Of a stretch of DNA of 64,000 nt, positions 8,526 to 18,057 are shown one piece after another. A program made the translations under genes and the position numbers. How positions within the stretch are numbered: the first letter of the stretch is position 1; every line of letters starts with the position of its first letter. The DNA is from Nitrososphaerota archaeon (GTDB lineage Archaea > Thermoproteota > Nitrososphaeria > Nitrososphaerales > JACPRH01). Location: positions 62,001-126,000 of the forward strand of contig JAMCPI010000007.1 in NCBI GenBank assembly GCA_023379805.1, written 5' to 3'. The notes under the pieces were generated by a model. That model was given only the letters and a program-made list of their open reading frames with translations. It searched no databases and was not told the origin of the DNA.

Positions 8526-9578
8526 ATGATATCCGGTTTGAATCTCACAACCGATGAGCGGTTGATTGAGAAGTTGTCACAGTTTAGAACTGTGATTATG
8601 CCTGATTTTTTCATCGACAGAATCGTGAAGCTGCCTTCTCTCAGCGATTTTCTGAAGAACATAGAGATTAAGCGGGACGCTGGAGGCGGAAGCATACACT
8701 CTATCGAGCAGGTGGAGATGAGAGGTGGTAACGCCGCTAACGTCGCTTACGGCTTAGGTCGGCTCGGCGTCAGAGTCAATCTTATAGCGGTGGCAAACAA
8801 ATCATCTGAAGCTCTTCTCAGACATGTTTTTTCAACTCTCCCGAATGTGTCAATCAACACTGTAGACGGTAGGCCCGGCTACACTGTTGCGCTTGAGTTT
8901 CCCCACCAGGATCGGCTTGTCAACGTGATGCTGAGCGATGTAGGCGAGGTCGGAGACTTCACCTCAGATAAGATGCCTATGGACTGCTGGGAGAAAATAC
9001 GAAAAGCGAATCTCGTCGGTGTCTTCAACTGGGCTGCTAACAAGAAGGGTTCTGAGCTGGCTGAGCGCGTCTTCCAAGAGGCGTCTGAGAACGATGTAAT
9101 GACCTACTTTGCACCTGCGGATGTTTCAGGGCGGCGCAGCGAGATCCCTAAGATGCTCTCCGCTTTACAAGGCAGGCTAGATGTCTTGAGCATTAATGAG
9201 AATGAGGCTAGAATTATCTCCGAGATGCTTTCGATTGACCGTCTACCCATAGATTACCGGTCTAACCATATTGCGAGGTGTGTTGAACTGATCTCGGACG
9301 CTATAGGCACTAGAGTTGACATGCATACTCCGTTCGGCTCAGCCTCCTCATACGAAGGAGTAACGTACTACTCCCCATCCTTCGAGGCTGAACGGCGAAT
9401 ATCAACAGGTGCAGGCGATGTCTGGGACTCTGCGAACATAACCGGTCACCTGCTTCAACTCGACCCTCCCGAGCGGCTCAGATTGGCCAACGCGGCTGCA
9501 GCGCTGTATATCTCAAGCTTGGACGCAGAGTCACCATCACCAACCAGTATTTTATCTCTGCTTGAAAAAAGCGTTTAG
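8526..9578 (+). CDS. PfkB/ribokinase-family carbohydrate kinase
   Basis: A 350-residue sugar or nucleoside kinase of the PfkB fold. Recognisable are the N-terminal substrate motif GGNAANVAYGLGRLG (about residues 66-80), the NENEA segment near 222-226, and the C-terminal anion hole/catalytic motif STGAGDVWDSANITGHL, whose GAGD contains the catalytic Asp. The Asp is present, so the enzyme should be active; the substrate is unknown. ATG at 8526 is chosen; a GTG at 8514 in the same frame is also possible. The gene follows the ACT regulator by about 6-18 nt and is probably co-transcribed with it. Confidence 0.88.
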   Translation: MISGLNLTTDERLIEKLSQFRTVIMPDFFIDRIVKLPSLSDFLKNIEIKRDAGGGSIHSIEQVEMRGGNAANVAYGLGRLGVRVNLIAVANKSSEALLRHVFSTLPNVSINTVDGRPGYTVALEFPHQDRLVNVMLSDVGEVGDFTSDKMPMDCWEKIRKANLVGVFNWAANKKGSELAERVFQEASENDVMTYFAPADVSGRRSEIPKMLSALQGRLDVLSINENEARIISEMLSIDRLPIDYRSNHIARCVELISDAIGTRVDMHTPFGSASSYEGVTYYSPSFEAERRISTGAGDVWDSANITGHLLQLDPPERLRLANAAAALYISSLDAESPSPTSILSLLEKSV

Positions 9579-9623
9579 AGAACACTGGCCGGTTTTTCTT
9601 TCTTTGGCTGATTCCTCTTTTCT

Positions 9624-11195
9624 TTACTGCGGTTCTATTGTAGCGGGCGGTTTGCTTGACACCGCGTAGGTGACCCAAGTTACGCCGGGTACTTCGTTAG
9701 TGATACGGTTGCTGATTTCTTCGATTACTGGGTAGGGTAGTTTTGTCCAGTCGGCGGTCATCGCGTCTACAGATTCGACTACTCGTACAGTTACCACGTG
9801 ACCGTAGTTCCTCTCATCCCCTAGTACTCCTGTAGCGTGATCGTCGCCGGTGACTGCGAAGGCCTGCCAAACCTTATCGTAGAGGCCTCTCTTCCTCAGC
9901 TCCTCCTCTACTATCCAGCTTGCGTCTCTACAGAGTCTGAGCTTCTCAGGGGTCACTGCGCCGATGATGCGTACCGCTAAGCCGGGGCCGGGGAAGGGGT
10001 GACGGGTCACGATTTCGTCAGGTAGGCCAAGCAGTTTAGCTACGCGTCTAACCTCATCCTTGTAGAGGTCTCGCAGAGGTTCAATGAGCTTGAAGTTCAT
10101 CTTCTCAGGAAGTCCGCCGACGTTGTGATGCGTCTTGATTCTGGCTGCTGGGCTTCCAGCCTTTGAGCTCTCTATGACGTCGGGGTAGAGTGTTCCTTGA
10201 GCCAACCACTGGAAGTTACCCAGCTTCAATCCTTCTTCTGTGAATACGTTGATGAACTCCTCACCGATGATTTTACGCTTCTTCTCAGGATCTTCGACAC
10301 CGTTAAGCCGCTTCAAAAATCTCTCTGAAGCATCTACGTTAACTAGGTGTATCTTGAAATGTTCTCGGAAGGTCTTGACAATCTGCTCCCCTTCACCCTT
10401 CCTCATCAGTCCGTGATCAATGAAGACACAGGTCAACTTGTCCCCGATAGCTCGATGCAGCAAAAGAGCCACTGTGGAGGAGTCTACTCCACCGCTTAAA
10501 CCACAAAGTACACGTTCATTACCAACCTTCTTTCGGATTTCGTTAACCGAGGTTTCGATGAAGGTCTTCATACTCCAGCCGCCGCGGCAGCCACAGACTT
10601 GGAAAAGAAAGTTCTCAATAATCTCGGAACCATGCTCGGTGTGAGCAACCTCTGGGTGGAACTGTACACCGTAGATGCTGCGCGTCTTGCTCCCTATGGC
10701 TGCTGCGGGCGAGTTTTCGGTATGCGCAATAGGCTTGAAGCCTTCTGGTAGACTCTCAGCCTTATCAGCGTGGCTCATCCAGCATACGATATGATCTGGA
10801 AGGCTCTTGAAGAGCCCAGATTTATCATCTATTCTAAGTGGCGCCCTGCCGTACTCATGCTTGGCTCCTCTAGCCACTTTTCCTCCGAGCTGATGAGTAA
10901 TGAGCTGAAGCCCGTAACATATCCCAAGGATCGGGATGCCGAGGTTGTAGATGGCTGAGTCTGGGAGGAAAGCGTCTTTATCGTAGACGCTTCGAGGTCC
11001 GCCTGAAAGTATGAGTCCCGCTGGTCTTCGCTTCTTAATCTCTGCCGCTGAGATGTTGTACGGGACGAGCTCGGCGTAGACTCCTGCCTCTCTTACCCGT
11101 CGACTGATCAGGTGAGCGTACTGTGCTCCAAAGTCAAGAATTAGTATCTCTTCCCCATGCTGTATAGGTGGCAATCTTCTACTCTCCTCGCTCAC
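9624..11195 (-). CDS. guaA: GMP synthase (glutamine-hydrolysing)
   Basis: GMP synthase converts XMP to GMP using ATP and the ammonia released from glutamine. This 523-residue protein has both parts in one chain. The class I glutamine amidotransferase (residues about 17-210) has the nucleophile in GICYG and the His/Glu pair in FHPEVAHTE. The ATP pyrophosphatase (about 215-400) has the P-loop SGGVDSS. The C-terminal XMP-binding/dimer domain ends KPPATIEPQ, in place of the more usual KPPATIEWE. Many archaea split these two activities into separate genes, so the fused form is worth noting. It converges on the pfkB gene with a gap of about 45 nt. Confidence 0.97.
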   Translation of the reverse strand: MSEESRRLPPIQHGEEILILDFGAQYAHLISRRVREAGVYAELVPYNISAAEIKKRRPAGLILSGGPRSVYDKDAFLPDSAIYNLGIPILGICYGLQLITHQLGGKVARGAKHEYGRAPLRIDDKSGLFKSLPDHIVCWMSHADKAESLPEGFKPIAHTENSPAAAIGSKTRSIYGVQFHPEVAHTEHGSEIIENFLFQVCGCRGGWSMKTFIETSVNEIRKKVGNERVLCGLSGGVDSSTVALLLHRAIGDKLTCVFIDHGLMRKGEGEQIVKTFREHFKIHLVNVDASERFLKRLNGVEDPEKKRKIIGEEFINVFTEEGLKLGNFQWLAQGTLYPDVIESSKAGSPAARIKTHHNVGGLPEKMNFKLIEPLRDLYKDEVRRVAKLLGLPDEIVTRHPFPGPGLAVRIIGAVTPEKLRLCRDASWIVEEELRKRGLYDKVWQAFAVTGDDHATGVLGDERNYGHVVTVRVVESVDAMTADWTKLPYPVIEEISNRITNEVPGVTWVTYAVSSKPPATIEPQ

Positions 11196-11264
11196 TCGCT
11201 TACTATTTGTTGCTTACTTGACGTGGTTGATGGTTCAGTTATTTATCTTGCTATTTTTACTTCT

Positions 11265-11864
11265 TTACTTCTTTTCCAGCATGCGTGCGAATGTCCATGC
11301 TGATGTGTTGAATATCTCATTTAACCGGCTCTTATCCCGATAGTTGTTGATGACAATCTTTTTGATTACTCCGCCCTGCTCCTCTACGTTATAGTTCAGA
11401 GCTTCATCTTCACTAAGTCTGCCAGATGAAACATTCTCCATATCTTTGCTCCGCATCCCGTCTAGAATACGGTTCAGAAAGAATGATTTGAACGGAGGCT
11501 TTGAGCTGTTCAAAACAACATCGCTGGTCGGAACGATAGCCACAGAATTATCTGATACGTACGCGTTCGCTAACAGATTCCCATCCTTAGCCCTCGTCAA
11601 AGGCTTAACCTCCTTGTACTCAACCGTAGCCGAAACCTGAGTCGGCTTCTCTGAAGATGTAGCCTTCTTGCCTCTAGGAGCTGTAGTCGGGGTTTCCTTT
11701 GGGATGGTGGCTGCTGACTGGAAGCTGGTTTTGCGGAGGAAAACATCCAGCACTGATAATATTTCTCTTAGACGCGTTGTCTCCTCTTCTAACTCTGCGA
11801 TTCTTGATTCTGCCCACTGCTTTATTTCTGCAGCTCGCTTGATCTCCTGTTCAGAAAGCTCCAT
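11265..11864 (-). CDS. Conserved-looking hypothetical protein with N-terminal coiled coil
   Basis: A 199-residue protein. Residues 1-45 form a charged coiled coil (QEIKRAAEIKQWAESRIAEL). Residues 50-80 are a Ser/Thr/Pro/Lys-rich linker. The C-terminal half (about 80-199) is a compact alpha/beta domain containing SDNSVAIVP, FKSFFLNRILDGM and a final helix (FNTSAWTFARMLEKK). It lacks a signal peptide. I do not recognise a named family; the layout resembles proteins often seen in Nitrososphaeria genomes, but that is an impression. It lies between guaA and a glycosidase-like gene on the same strand, with short gaps. Confidence 0.72.
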   Translation of the reverse strand: MELSEQEIKRAAEIKQWAESRIAELEEETTRLREILSVLDVFLRKTSFQSAATIPKETPTTAPRGKKATSSEKPTQVSATVEYKEVKPLTRAKDGNLLANAYVSDNSVAIVPTSDVVLNSSKPPFKSFFLNRILDGMRSKDMENVSSGRLSEDEALNYNVEEQGGVIKKIVINNYRDKSRLNEIFNTSAWTFARMLEKK

Positions 11865-11891
11865 ATCATGAAGAGAGAATGTTAAGGTTGT

Positions 11892-12953
11892 TTAAAACTT
11901 TCTCTGCACACTTCTATAGGCTCGGATATAGCCTACTGCACTCCAGAGCTGATCTTTGCTGCCTCCGGCGCGCCCAGTAGACGGATTATACCACTCGTTA
12001 AACCCGGGTAGATCGCTGAGCTTCCGAAACTCCTCCTCGGCCAGATCCTGCCGCCCAACCTTAGCCAGCGCAGCTACGGCATAGCCTTGAATATATGGCC
12101 AAACTGTGGAGTTCTGGTAATACTCCGGGGACTGACCGCACTCACGCTCCGGATAGCTCGGCCAAATATTTCTGATGCCCAACTGGGTTGAAGCATTCTG
12201 CAACGCCTCCACTATACGATCTACTCGACTTTCAGGCACAACATCTTCCAGCAGAGCGAGCGAATGCCCCAGTGCATCGAACCGTGAAGAGCCCGGATAA
12301 TCTCGGTAGTACCCCAGTTCCTCATCCCAGAACATCTCTTCAAGATGATGTTTGACTCTCTCAGCCTGCTCGTTTCGGCCAGTTAAGCTGTAGGCGATTA
12401 CAAGAAGTGCTTGGTTGCAGAAACTTGTCTTGCCAACATAGTTGAACATCGCGTCACGCCAGTCAGCATCAGGCATTAACCCGTCAGAGGTTACACGGTT
12501 CTCCATGTGCTGCCATATTCGCTTTATCTGCGCAGCATGCAACTCCTTGAATCCTTCATCGGGTCGAACTGCACTGTAACGTTCAATGCTGATCAAAGCC
12601 AGCGCATCGCTGTCACTAGTAGGGATCTCCCGGAACAGAAGAGTCGGGTTCCGCTCCAGAAGAGTCCTAGCCAGCCTGATTTGACTGACAACCGACGGTA
12701 TCCGCTCAAGAATCATCTCGGGCGCCTCACCGGATCGCTTCTGCCGCTCAAGCGTAAGTTCGAGCTGACGCTTCACGGTGTCCGCGAAGTCTACGCCTAG
12801 GTCAAGCAGCGGCTCAATACTATACGTTAAGTCACGGATCCAGTATTGCTTCCTGTAGAGTTGAGCGCTCGCGTAGAAACCGTTTCGACCGACGCACTTC
12901 CTTATTGTCTGCTCGGCAAGTTTAAGATTCTCTACGCTCGCTTCGTCCAGCAT
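11892..12953 (-). CDS. Six-hairpin (alpha/alpha) glycosidase-like protein
   Basis: A 353-residue, mainly helical protein with the pattern of (alpha/alpha)6-barrel glycosidases (trehalase, amylo-alpha-1,6-glucosidase and neutral-invertase-type families). Indicative stretches are QYWIRDLTYSIEPLLD (residues about 34-49), MPDADWRDAMFNYVGKTSFCNQALLVIAY (about 158-186), NIWPSYPE and NSTVWPYIQGYAVAALAK (about 285-302). The RD and DWRD acidic residues are candidate catalytic ones. No signal peptide, so it should act in the cytosol, perhaps on stored or imported oligosaccharide. The substrate cannot be inferred. Confidence 0.78.
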   Translation of the reverse strand: MLDEASVENLKLAEQTIRKCVGRNGFYASAQLYRKQYWIRDLTYSIEPLLDLGVDFADTVKRQLELTLERQKRSGEAPEMILERIPSVVSQIRLARTLLERNPTLLFREIPTSDSDALALISIERYSAVRPDEGFKELHAAQIKRIWQHMENRVTSDGLMPDADWRDAMFNYVGKTSFCNQALLVIAYSLTGRNEQAERVKHHLEEMFWDEELGYYRDYPGSSRFDALGHSLALLEDVVPESRVDRIVEALQNASTQLGIRNIWPSYPERECGQSPEYYQNSTVWPYIQGYAVAALAKVGRQDLAEEEFRKLSDLPGFNEWYNPSTGRAGGSKDQLWSAVGYIRAYRSVQRKF

Positions 12954-13033
12954 CTCTCAGCCATCTACTATAATCTATGGTAAAGGCTGGGCGCTGAATA
13001 TCTCTGCCGGTGTCGATCCAGTTATACTGTGTA

Positions 13034-14083
13034 CTATAGGATTGCAGTTGCCTTCTTGGCGATGACCTTGGCCATACCTGAGGTGGTTTCGCTGCCGCCT
13101 AGATCGTATGTGACATGCTTGCCTTCCTTGATCACTTCAATGGTAGCTTTGAAGATGGCGTCTGATAGCTTCTTTTCGCCTATGTACTCAAGCATCCAGG
13201 CACCTGAGAGGATTGTGGCTACTGGGTTCACCTTGTTCATTCCCTTGTATTTGGGTGCGCTTCCGTGAGCAGGCTCAAACATTGCGTATTTGTCACCGAT
13301 GTTGGCTGAGTAGATGCAGCCGATGCTTCCTACTAGGCCTGAAGCCTCTTCAGAGAGTATGTCCATGAAGAGGTTGGTGCTCATCACGATATTCTGGTTG
13401 AAGCGCTGTGGGTTCTTGATTAGCTGCTGGCTGAAGTTGTCGACAAAGTAAGGCTCCCACTCAATATCTGAATAGCCCTTCGCCACCTCCTCGACAATCT
13501 TCAGGAACATTCCGTCAGTCTCCTTCAGAATGTTTCCCTTGTTAATTACAACAACCTTCTTCCACTTCTTCTCGCGCGCCATGTCAAAGGCGTACTTCGC
13601 AATCCGGGTGCAGCTCTTCCGCGTAATCTTTCTGATGCTAATTGCGCAGTCGTCGCTCAGCCGGTGTTCTAGGCCCGAGTATAAACCCTCAGTACCTTCG
13701 CGGACACAAACAAAGTCAACTTCACCCAGCGGACCAACTTGGCCTGGGAATGTCTTTATTGGCCGAATGTTCGCGTATAGATCGAAGTATTGGCGAATAC
13801 CAACTGCGACGCTTTTGGGTGTGTTCGGGGTGGGAAGCGTTGTGGTTGGTCCCTTGTAGCATGCGTCTGAAGACTTCAAAACATCCCATGTCTCTGGTGG
13901 GATGAAGGATGGTCCTCCGTGCTCTTGCCACCACTCAAGTCCTGCATCGCAGGTGATGATTTTTGCCTTTGTTCCAACTGCGTTCAGGACTGTAAGCATC
14001 GCGTCGACCAACTCTGGTCCGGCGCCGTCTCCGCGAATTAATGCGATCTTCTTAGCCAATTGTGCTTCGGAAAAACGGGACAA
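13034..14083 (-). CDS. Isocitrate/isopropylmalate dehydrogenase family, isocitrate type
   Basis: A 349-residue beta-decarboxylating dehydrogenase. The N-terminus IALIRGDGAGPELVDA, the substrate loop with YANIRPIKTFPG, and the GTEGLYSGLEH motif resemble NAD-dependent isocitrate (or homoisocitrate) dehydrogenases more than LeuB. The active-site Lys lies in VVVINKGNILKETDG, and the cofactor-binding end is [19 protein letters not shown]. The annotated start is TTG at 14083; a second TTG eight codons on would give MAKKIALIRG, which is closer to family N-termini. It is one of two related genes here (see 15413-16543). It is probably the TCA-cycle isocitrate dehydrogenase, but homoisocitrate cannot be excluded. 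Confidence 0.87.
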   Translation of the reverse strand: MSRFSEAQLAKKIALIRGDGAGPELVDAMLTVLNAVGTKAKIITCDAGLEWWQEHGGPSFIPPETWDVLKSSDACYKGPTTTLPTPNTPKSVAVGIRQYFDLYANIRPIKTFPGQVGPLGEVDFVCVREGTEGLYSGLEHRLSDDCAISIRKITRKSCTRIAKYAFDMAREKKWKKVVVINKGNILKETDGMFLKIVEEVAKGYSDIEWEPYFVDNFSQQLIKNPQRFNQNIVMSTNLFMDILSEEASGLVGSIGCIYSANIGDKYAMFEPAHGSAPKYKGMNKVNPVATILSGAWMLEYIGEKKLSDAIFKATIEVIKEGKHVTYDLGGSETTSGMAKVIAKKATAIL

Positions 14084-14135
14084 AACTAGGGGTAGTTAAG
14101 CATTTAGAAGATCAGATCAGAGCTGCTGCATGAGA

Positions 14136-15272
14136 CTAGGGGGTATTTTTTCTCCTAAGAATAAGGAGTCCTAGCAACACAGCCACAGTACTAACACCTG
14201 CTACTGCCAATACTACCTGAGGATCCCAACCGGTTTCTGAGGCTCTTGCCTCTGCAGATGGAGCGGATAAAGTTCTCAGAAGCCAGACGTCGCCTCCCCA
14301 AATATCTCGCAAAACTAGAGAATCGTAGACCGCTTTGTTTTCGTCATAGATTCGGAAGTGGCCTTCAAGCGGCATCGGGAGGCTTGAAACCTCCATGACT
14401 GCTTCGGTGCCGTTTCTCGAAGCTACTCCTTTCGCGAGAGTCTTGTTCCCATACATAAGCTCGGCTGTCCAGCCTTGCTGCAATCCTTGTATGGTGATGG
14501 TGTTTCCATAGATCCGGAAGTCATCAATAATATGCTTGTGATTCAGGCCCCAAATACCTGAACCGAAGCCTACACCGCCGAAGGAGCGGTTAACCGGGCC
14601 TGACCAACGCAAGGTTTCGTCTTCATCGACGTAGGCTACAATCTCATTCTCCTGAACCATTAATTTAACCTGATGCCACTTATCATCCTCTGTTCTGCTG
14701 TCATTCACATAGACAAGGTGGTTGTTGATGTCATCCTTGAGGAACGCGATATGGTTAGGTGATGGATCGCCCATGCCGTATGCCTCTTTGCTGTTAAGAT
14801 AGTTGTCAAACTCTAACCCGTAGCCCGGTGCCACATTCCTAGGACAAGGTTTCTCAACAGGTCTACACAGGAAGCCTAGGTAACCGCCGATACCGGGCTC
14901 ATAATTCGAATCCTTATAGAACATAAAGACGAAGCCATCAGCTCCCGTTCCTCCACCGACGCGGTAACGAAACTCAGCGATAAACGGCGAAGTAACATTC
15001 CTTTTCAGCCAGATAACCCCGACACGCTCTGAACCCGGCTCCGTGAGAACTATCTGCTGGGCACCAGCATCCCACCGAGCAGCATTAAGAAACGTCCAGT
15101 TAATGATGGGATCCCTCGAAAAATCATCGCGCATCAGAACCGAGTTGCCTTCTTTGACAATGTCAAACCGCTCCTCCTTCCCCTGTACTGCGTTAGACGT
15201 GAGTAGCATTGGTAGTAGGAACGCAGCGGCCAGCATGAACGCAGCTATTTTTCTTATGCCCAATTTCGGCAT
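14136..15272 (-). CDS. Membrane-anchored surface protein with L-type-lectin-like domain
   Basis: A 378-residue exported protein. Residues about 7-32 are a signal peptide (IAAFMLAAAFLLPMLLTSNA). Residues about 45-250 look like a concanavalin/L-type lectin or LamG beta-sandwich: DDFSRDPIINWTF, FVFMFYKDSNYEPGIGGYLGF, GYGLEFDNYLN, WHQVKLMVQENEIVAYVDED and HIIDDFRIYG. A smaller beta domain (about 255-340) follows. The C-terminus has one transmembrane helix (VVLAVAGVSTVAVLLGLLIL) and a basic RRKN stop, so the lectin domain faces outside. Two cysteines in FLCRPVEKPCPRN may form a disulfide. It probably binds glycans or acts in surface attachment. Confidence 0.82.
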   Translation of the reverse strand: MPKLGIRKIAAFMLAAAFLLPMLLTSNAVQGKEERFDIVKEGNSVLMRDDFSRDPIINWTFLNAARWDAGAQQIVLTEPGSERVGVIWLKRNVTSPFIAEFRYRVGGGTGADGFVFMFYKDSNYEPGIGGYLGFLCRPVEKPCPRNVAPGYGLEFDNYLNSKEAYGMGDPSPNHIAFLKDDINNHLVYVNDSRTEDDKWHQVKLMVQENEIVAYVDEDETLRWSGPVNRSFGGVGFGSGIWGLNHKHIIDDFRIYGNTITIQGLQQGWTAELMYGNKTLAKGVASRNGTEAVMEVSSLPMPLEGHFRIYDENKAVYDSLVLRDIWGGDVWLLRTLSAPSAEARASETGWDPQVVLAVAGVSTVAVLLGLLILRRKNTP

Positions 15273-15412
15273 TGCGGGAAAACCCTCATGCGGGGTGATC
15301 CCTAAAAACTGTTTCGCCGATATTTCGGAAGAAGTAAGATGGAAGGATACAAGAGAAAGCCGCAGATCAAGCTAAAGTTGCAGATCTGCTAAGCTGCTCT
15401 AATCTAATGGAG

Positions 15413-16543
15413 TTACAGTGTTTTGACTTTGGCTGCGACGGCGTCTCCCATGTCCCTTGTGGTTGATTTTCCGCCCATGTCGTAGGTTTTGACCTTGCCG
15501 TCCTTTATGACTTCAGCTACTGCTTTCTCTATTTTGTCGGCTGATTTGCGTAGTCCGAGATTTTCTAGGAGGAGGCCGCCTGCGAGGATTGTTGCGATTG
15601 GGTTTACCTTGTTCATTCCCTTGTACTTGGGGGCTGAGCCGTGGATAGGTTCGAACATTGATGTGCCTTCTGGGTTGATGTTGCCGCCTGCTGCGAAGCC
15701 GAGGCCGCCTTGGATCATTGCGCCTAGGTCAGTTATGATGTCTCCGAAAAGGTTGGGTGTTACAAGCACTTGGAACCACTCAGGGTTCTTTACAAACCAC
15801 ATGGTTGTAGCGTCAACGAAGGCGAAGTCGGTCTCGATGCCCGGGTATCCTTTGGCGACGTCTCGGTAAATCTCACGCCACATCCCGTACAAGTTTGTGA
15901 TAACGTTGGCCTTGTCAACGGCCGTAACCTTAGTTCGGTTATGATCTTTAGCGTAATCAAACGCGTATTTTATCACGCGTCTGGCGCCGTGGCGGCTCAT
16001 GACTCCGAGTTGAAACGCAACTTCCTCAGCATCCGTGTCTACATCGATCCCGAACTTTACTTTGTACGTGTCCCGGATTAGGTCTAGGGTTGTGTGGCTT
16101 TTCCCTTTCTTTACTCGTGCTCCAAGGCCCACGTAAAAGTCCTCGGTGTTCTCACGAACCACTGTGAAGTTGATGTCCTTCGAAGTCTTGTACTTTATCG
16201 GAGTGTCGATGCCGTCAAAGAGCTTGATTGGCCTTAGATTCACATACTCATCCATGTAGAAGCGGAGGCGTAGAAGGATTCCTAGCTCCAGAACACCAGG
16301 TTCAACCCGTGGATCTCCGAGGGCTCCCAGATAGATGGACTTGTACTTTCTGAGTTCCTTCAAAGTGTCTTCGCTGATTAACTCACCTGTAGCAAGGTAA
16401 TGATCTGCTCCGTGAGGGTAATCAATCCAGTCAATCTCGAATGAATCGACTTCGCTCACCGCGTCAATGACTTTTCTGCCTTCAGCTATGATTTCGGGCC
16501 CGATTCCGTCACCGGGCATAACTGGAACTCTGTATTTAGCCAA
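15413..16543 (-). CDS. leuB: 3-isopropylmalate dehydrogenase-type beta-decarboxylating dehydrogenase
   Basis: A 376-residue NAD-dependent dehydrogenase of the IPMDH/ICDH/tartrate family. Key parts are [13 protein letters not shown] (N-terminus), the substrate-binding [24 protein letters not shown], the catalytic-Lys region [29 protein letters not shown], and the adenosine-binding [20 protein letters not shown]. LeuB oxidises and decarboxylates 3-isopropylmalate in leucine synthesis; tartrate/D-malate dehydrogenases share the YVNLRP motif, so the substrate call is moderate. Start is TTG at 16543. No leuA or leuCD genes are in the window. Confidence 0.82.
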   Translation of the reverse strand: MAKYRVPVMPGDGIGPEIIAEGRKVIDAVSEVDSFEIDWIDYPHGADHYLATGELISEDTLKELRKYKSIYLGALGDPRVEPGVLELGILLRLRFYMDEYVNLRPIKLFDGIDTPIKYKTSKDINFTVVRENTEDFYVGLGARVKKGKSHTTLDLIRDTYKVKFGIDVDTDAEEVAFQLGVMSRHGARRVIKYAFDYAKDHNRTKVTAVDKANVITNLYGMWREIYRDVAKGYPGIETDFAFVDATTMWFVKNPEWFQVLVTPNLFGDIITDLGAMIQGGLGFAAGGNINPEGTSMFEPIHGSAPKYKGMNKVNPIATILAGGLLLENLGLRKSADKIEKAVAEVIKDGKVKTYDMGGKSTTRDMGDAVAAKVKTL

Positions 16544-16637
16544 CCAGTCTCACACCGCACCGAAAATTGCTTCGTATCTATAAGCTTTCGGCGCATCAGC
16601 CTGCTGGGACTTGCTTGTTTGCCTGCTGCTTGTTTGA

Positions 16638-17753
16638 TTAAATTTTTCGCGGCTTCGCAAGCAGGGTCGGAAGGCTTGGGTCTACGCGGTTTAGATCGAC
16701 CTGCATCTCCTCAGATATGACGTCGCTGTATATTGTGAGCGCCTCGATCTCCTCTTTTGCTCCGACTACCACTGCGACTCCGCTTGACAGGATGCTGACG
16801 GTGACCTCGGGGCTGTATCGGAAGGTTACGCCCATCTTGGCCGCAACTTCGATCTTGAAGCCTCTGGTTTTGAGTCGCTGAGTTAGGTCCTCTATGTCAA
16901 GATTCAGGTTCTCCCTAGGCGTAATTGCGAGTGCTCGTTTTCCCTGCTCTCGCCCGCAGAGTTCCCGTACCAGTCTTCTGTGAATCGGCTTCGGGGCCTG
17001 ATGCGGCTGGTCGCCACAGCTTGGGCAGGTGGTTTGCCTCTCGATATCGATCTGGTCGAAGGTGAGATCCTTTACGTCGAAATAGGCTAGTCGACCCGCT
17101 AGATTCGGTTTCTTCCCCATGAGTATGCGAACAGCTTCAGACGCCTCTATGCTGCCGATGATGCTGAGGATTGACGGGTGAACTCCTTCGGTTCCGCATT
17201 TGGGGAGCTGATCATCCTCAAGATTAGGTGCGAAGCACTCGATGCACGCCGTCTCCCGGGGGATTACGGTTGTGGCTGAGCCTATTGTTTCGATGGCCGC
17301 TCCGTAAACGAAGGGGATGCCGGCTTCGATGCAGGCTCGATTAACTACGTAGCGGGTCTCGATTGAGTCGAGGCCGTCAACAACCACATCTACGCCCTTT
17401 ATGAGATCCTTTATGCTATCTTGGTTAACTGAAACTGTGAGCGCCTCGATCTTTACACCCGGGTTCTTGGCCTTTAGCTTCGCTGCAGCCACCTCAACCT
17501 TCGGGTACCCAATATCGTCGGTACTGTACAGCGGTTGCCGGTGAAGGTTGGAGAGTTCCACTACATCGCGGTCAACGATGCGCAGGTTACCTACGCCCAT
17601 CGATGTGAGTTGAAGAGCTATTGGCGAGCCTAGCCCGCCGACTCCGATAAGCAGAACCTTGCCCTTTTTCAGCCGCAGCTGACCCTCGTACCCAATTTCG
17701 TCTAGGACAATCTGTCGTGAGTACCGCTCAACTTCTTCACGTGAAAACGCCAT
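16638..17753 (-). CDS. ThiF/MoeB/HesA-type E1-like activating enzyme with novel C-terminal domain
   Basis: A 371-residue adenylyltransferase that would adenylate the C-terminal glycine of a ubiquitin-like sulfur carrier. The E1 core (residues about 1-245) starts RYSRQIVLDEIGYEGQLRL, has the nucleotide loop IGVGGLGSPIA and the DRDVVELSNLHRQ stretch, and two zinc pairs (CIECF and CPSCGD). A Cys sits at the usual catalytic-loop position (KCGTEGVHPS). The C-terminal 120 residues are not the rhodanese domain found in MoeZ/Uba4 (no CRxGxR motif) but an alpha/beta domain, possibly ubiquitin-fold-like. The gene follows the MoaD-like gene by 10 nt and lies in an operon with it and with the ThrC-like gene. 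Confidence 0.92.
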   Translation of the reverse strand: MAFSREEVERYSRQIVLDEIGYEGQLRLKKGKVLLIGVGGLGSPIALQLTSMGVGNLRIVDRDVVELSNLHRQPLYSTDDIGYPKVEVAAAKLKAKNPGVKIEALTVSVNQDSIKDLIKGVDVVVDGLDSIETRYVVNRACIEAGIPFVYGAAIETIGSATTVIPRETACIECFAPNLEDDQLPKCGTEGVHPSILSIIGSIEASEAVRILMGKKPNLAGRLAYFDVKDLTFDQIDIERQTTCPSCGDQPHQAPKPIHRRLVRELCGREQGKRALAITPRENLNLDIEDLTQRLKTRGFKIEVAAKMGVTFRYSPEVTVSILSSGVAVVVGAKEEIEALTIYSDVISEEMQVDLNRVDPSLPTLLAKPRKI

Positions 17754-17763
17754 CTGTGTTGGC

Positions 17764-18057
17764 TCAACCTCCGCCCACCGCTGGTAGAAGCATCACTTCA
17801 TCTCCATCCTTCAGCTGAGTATCGAGGTTGGATAGGAAGCGAACATTCTTCCCGTTAACGTAGAAGTTCAGTAACCGTTTCGGTTGACCGGTAACGTCGA
17901 AGACTCTTCGCTCAAACTCATCTCCATATTTCGATACGAGGATGGAGAGCGCTTCCTTCACTGTGGATGCCTCGATGTCGATCTGCCTGTTACCGCCTGT
18001 GACGCTTGCGAGTACACCGGGTACTGTGAAACGTATCTTCGCCATCTTCATGATCAC
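17764..18057 (-). CDS. MoaD/ThiS/CysO-like ubiquitin-fold sulfur carrier
   Basis: A 97-residue beta-grasp protein ending LLPAVGGG. A free C-terminal Gly-Gly is what E1-like enzymes adenylate and convert to a thiocarboxylate. Family hallmarks are FYVNGKNVRFL (about residues 69-79) and the LKDGDEVMLLPAV stretch. The ending resembles mycobacterial CysO (sulfur carrier for cysteine synthesis) as well as MoaD. The start overlaps the stop of the ThrC-like gene by 4 nt (GTG at 18057, with internal ATG codons at residues 3 and 5), so translation is coupled. The roles as molybdopterin-synthase small subunit, SAMP tag and amino-acid sulfur donor are all open. Confidence 0.92.
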   Translation of the reverse strand: MIMKMAKIRFTVPGVLASVTGGNRQIDIEASTVKEALSILVSKYGDEFERRVFDVTGQPKRLLNFYVNGKNVRFLSNLDTQLKDGDEVMLLPAVGGG

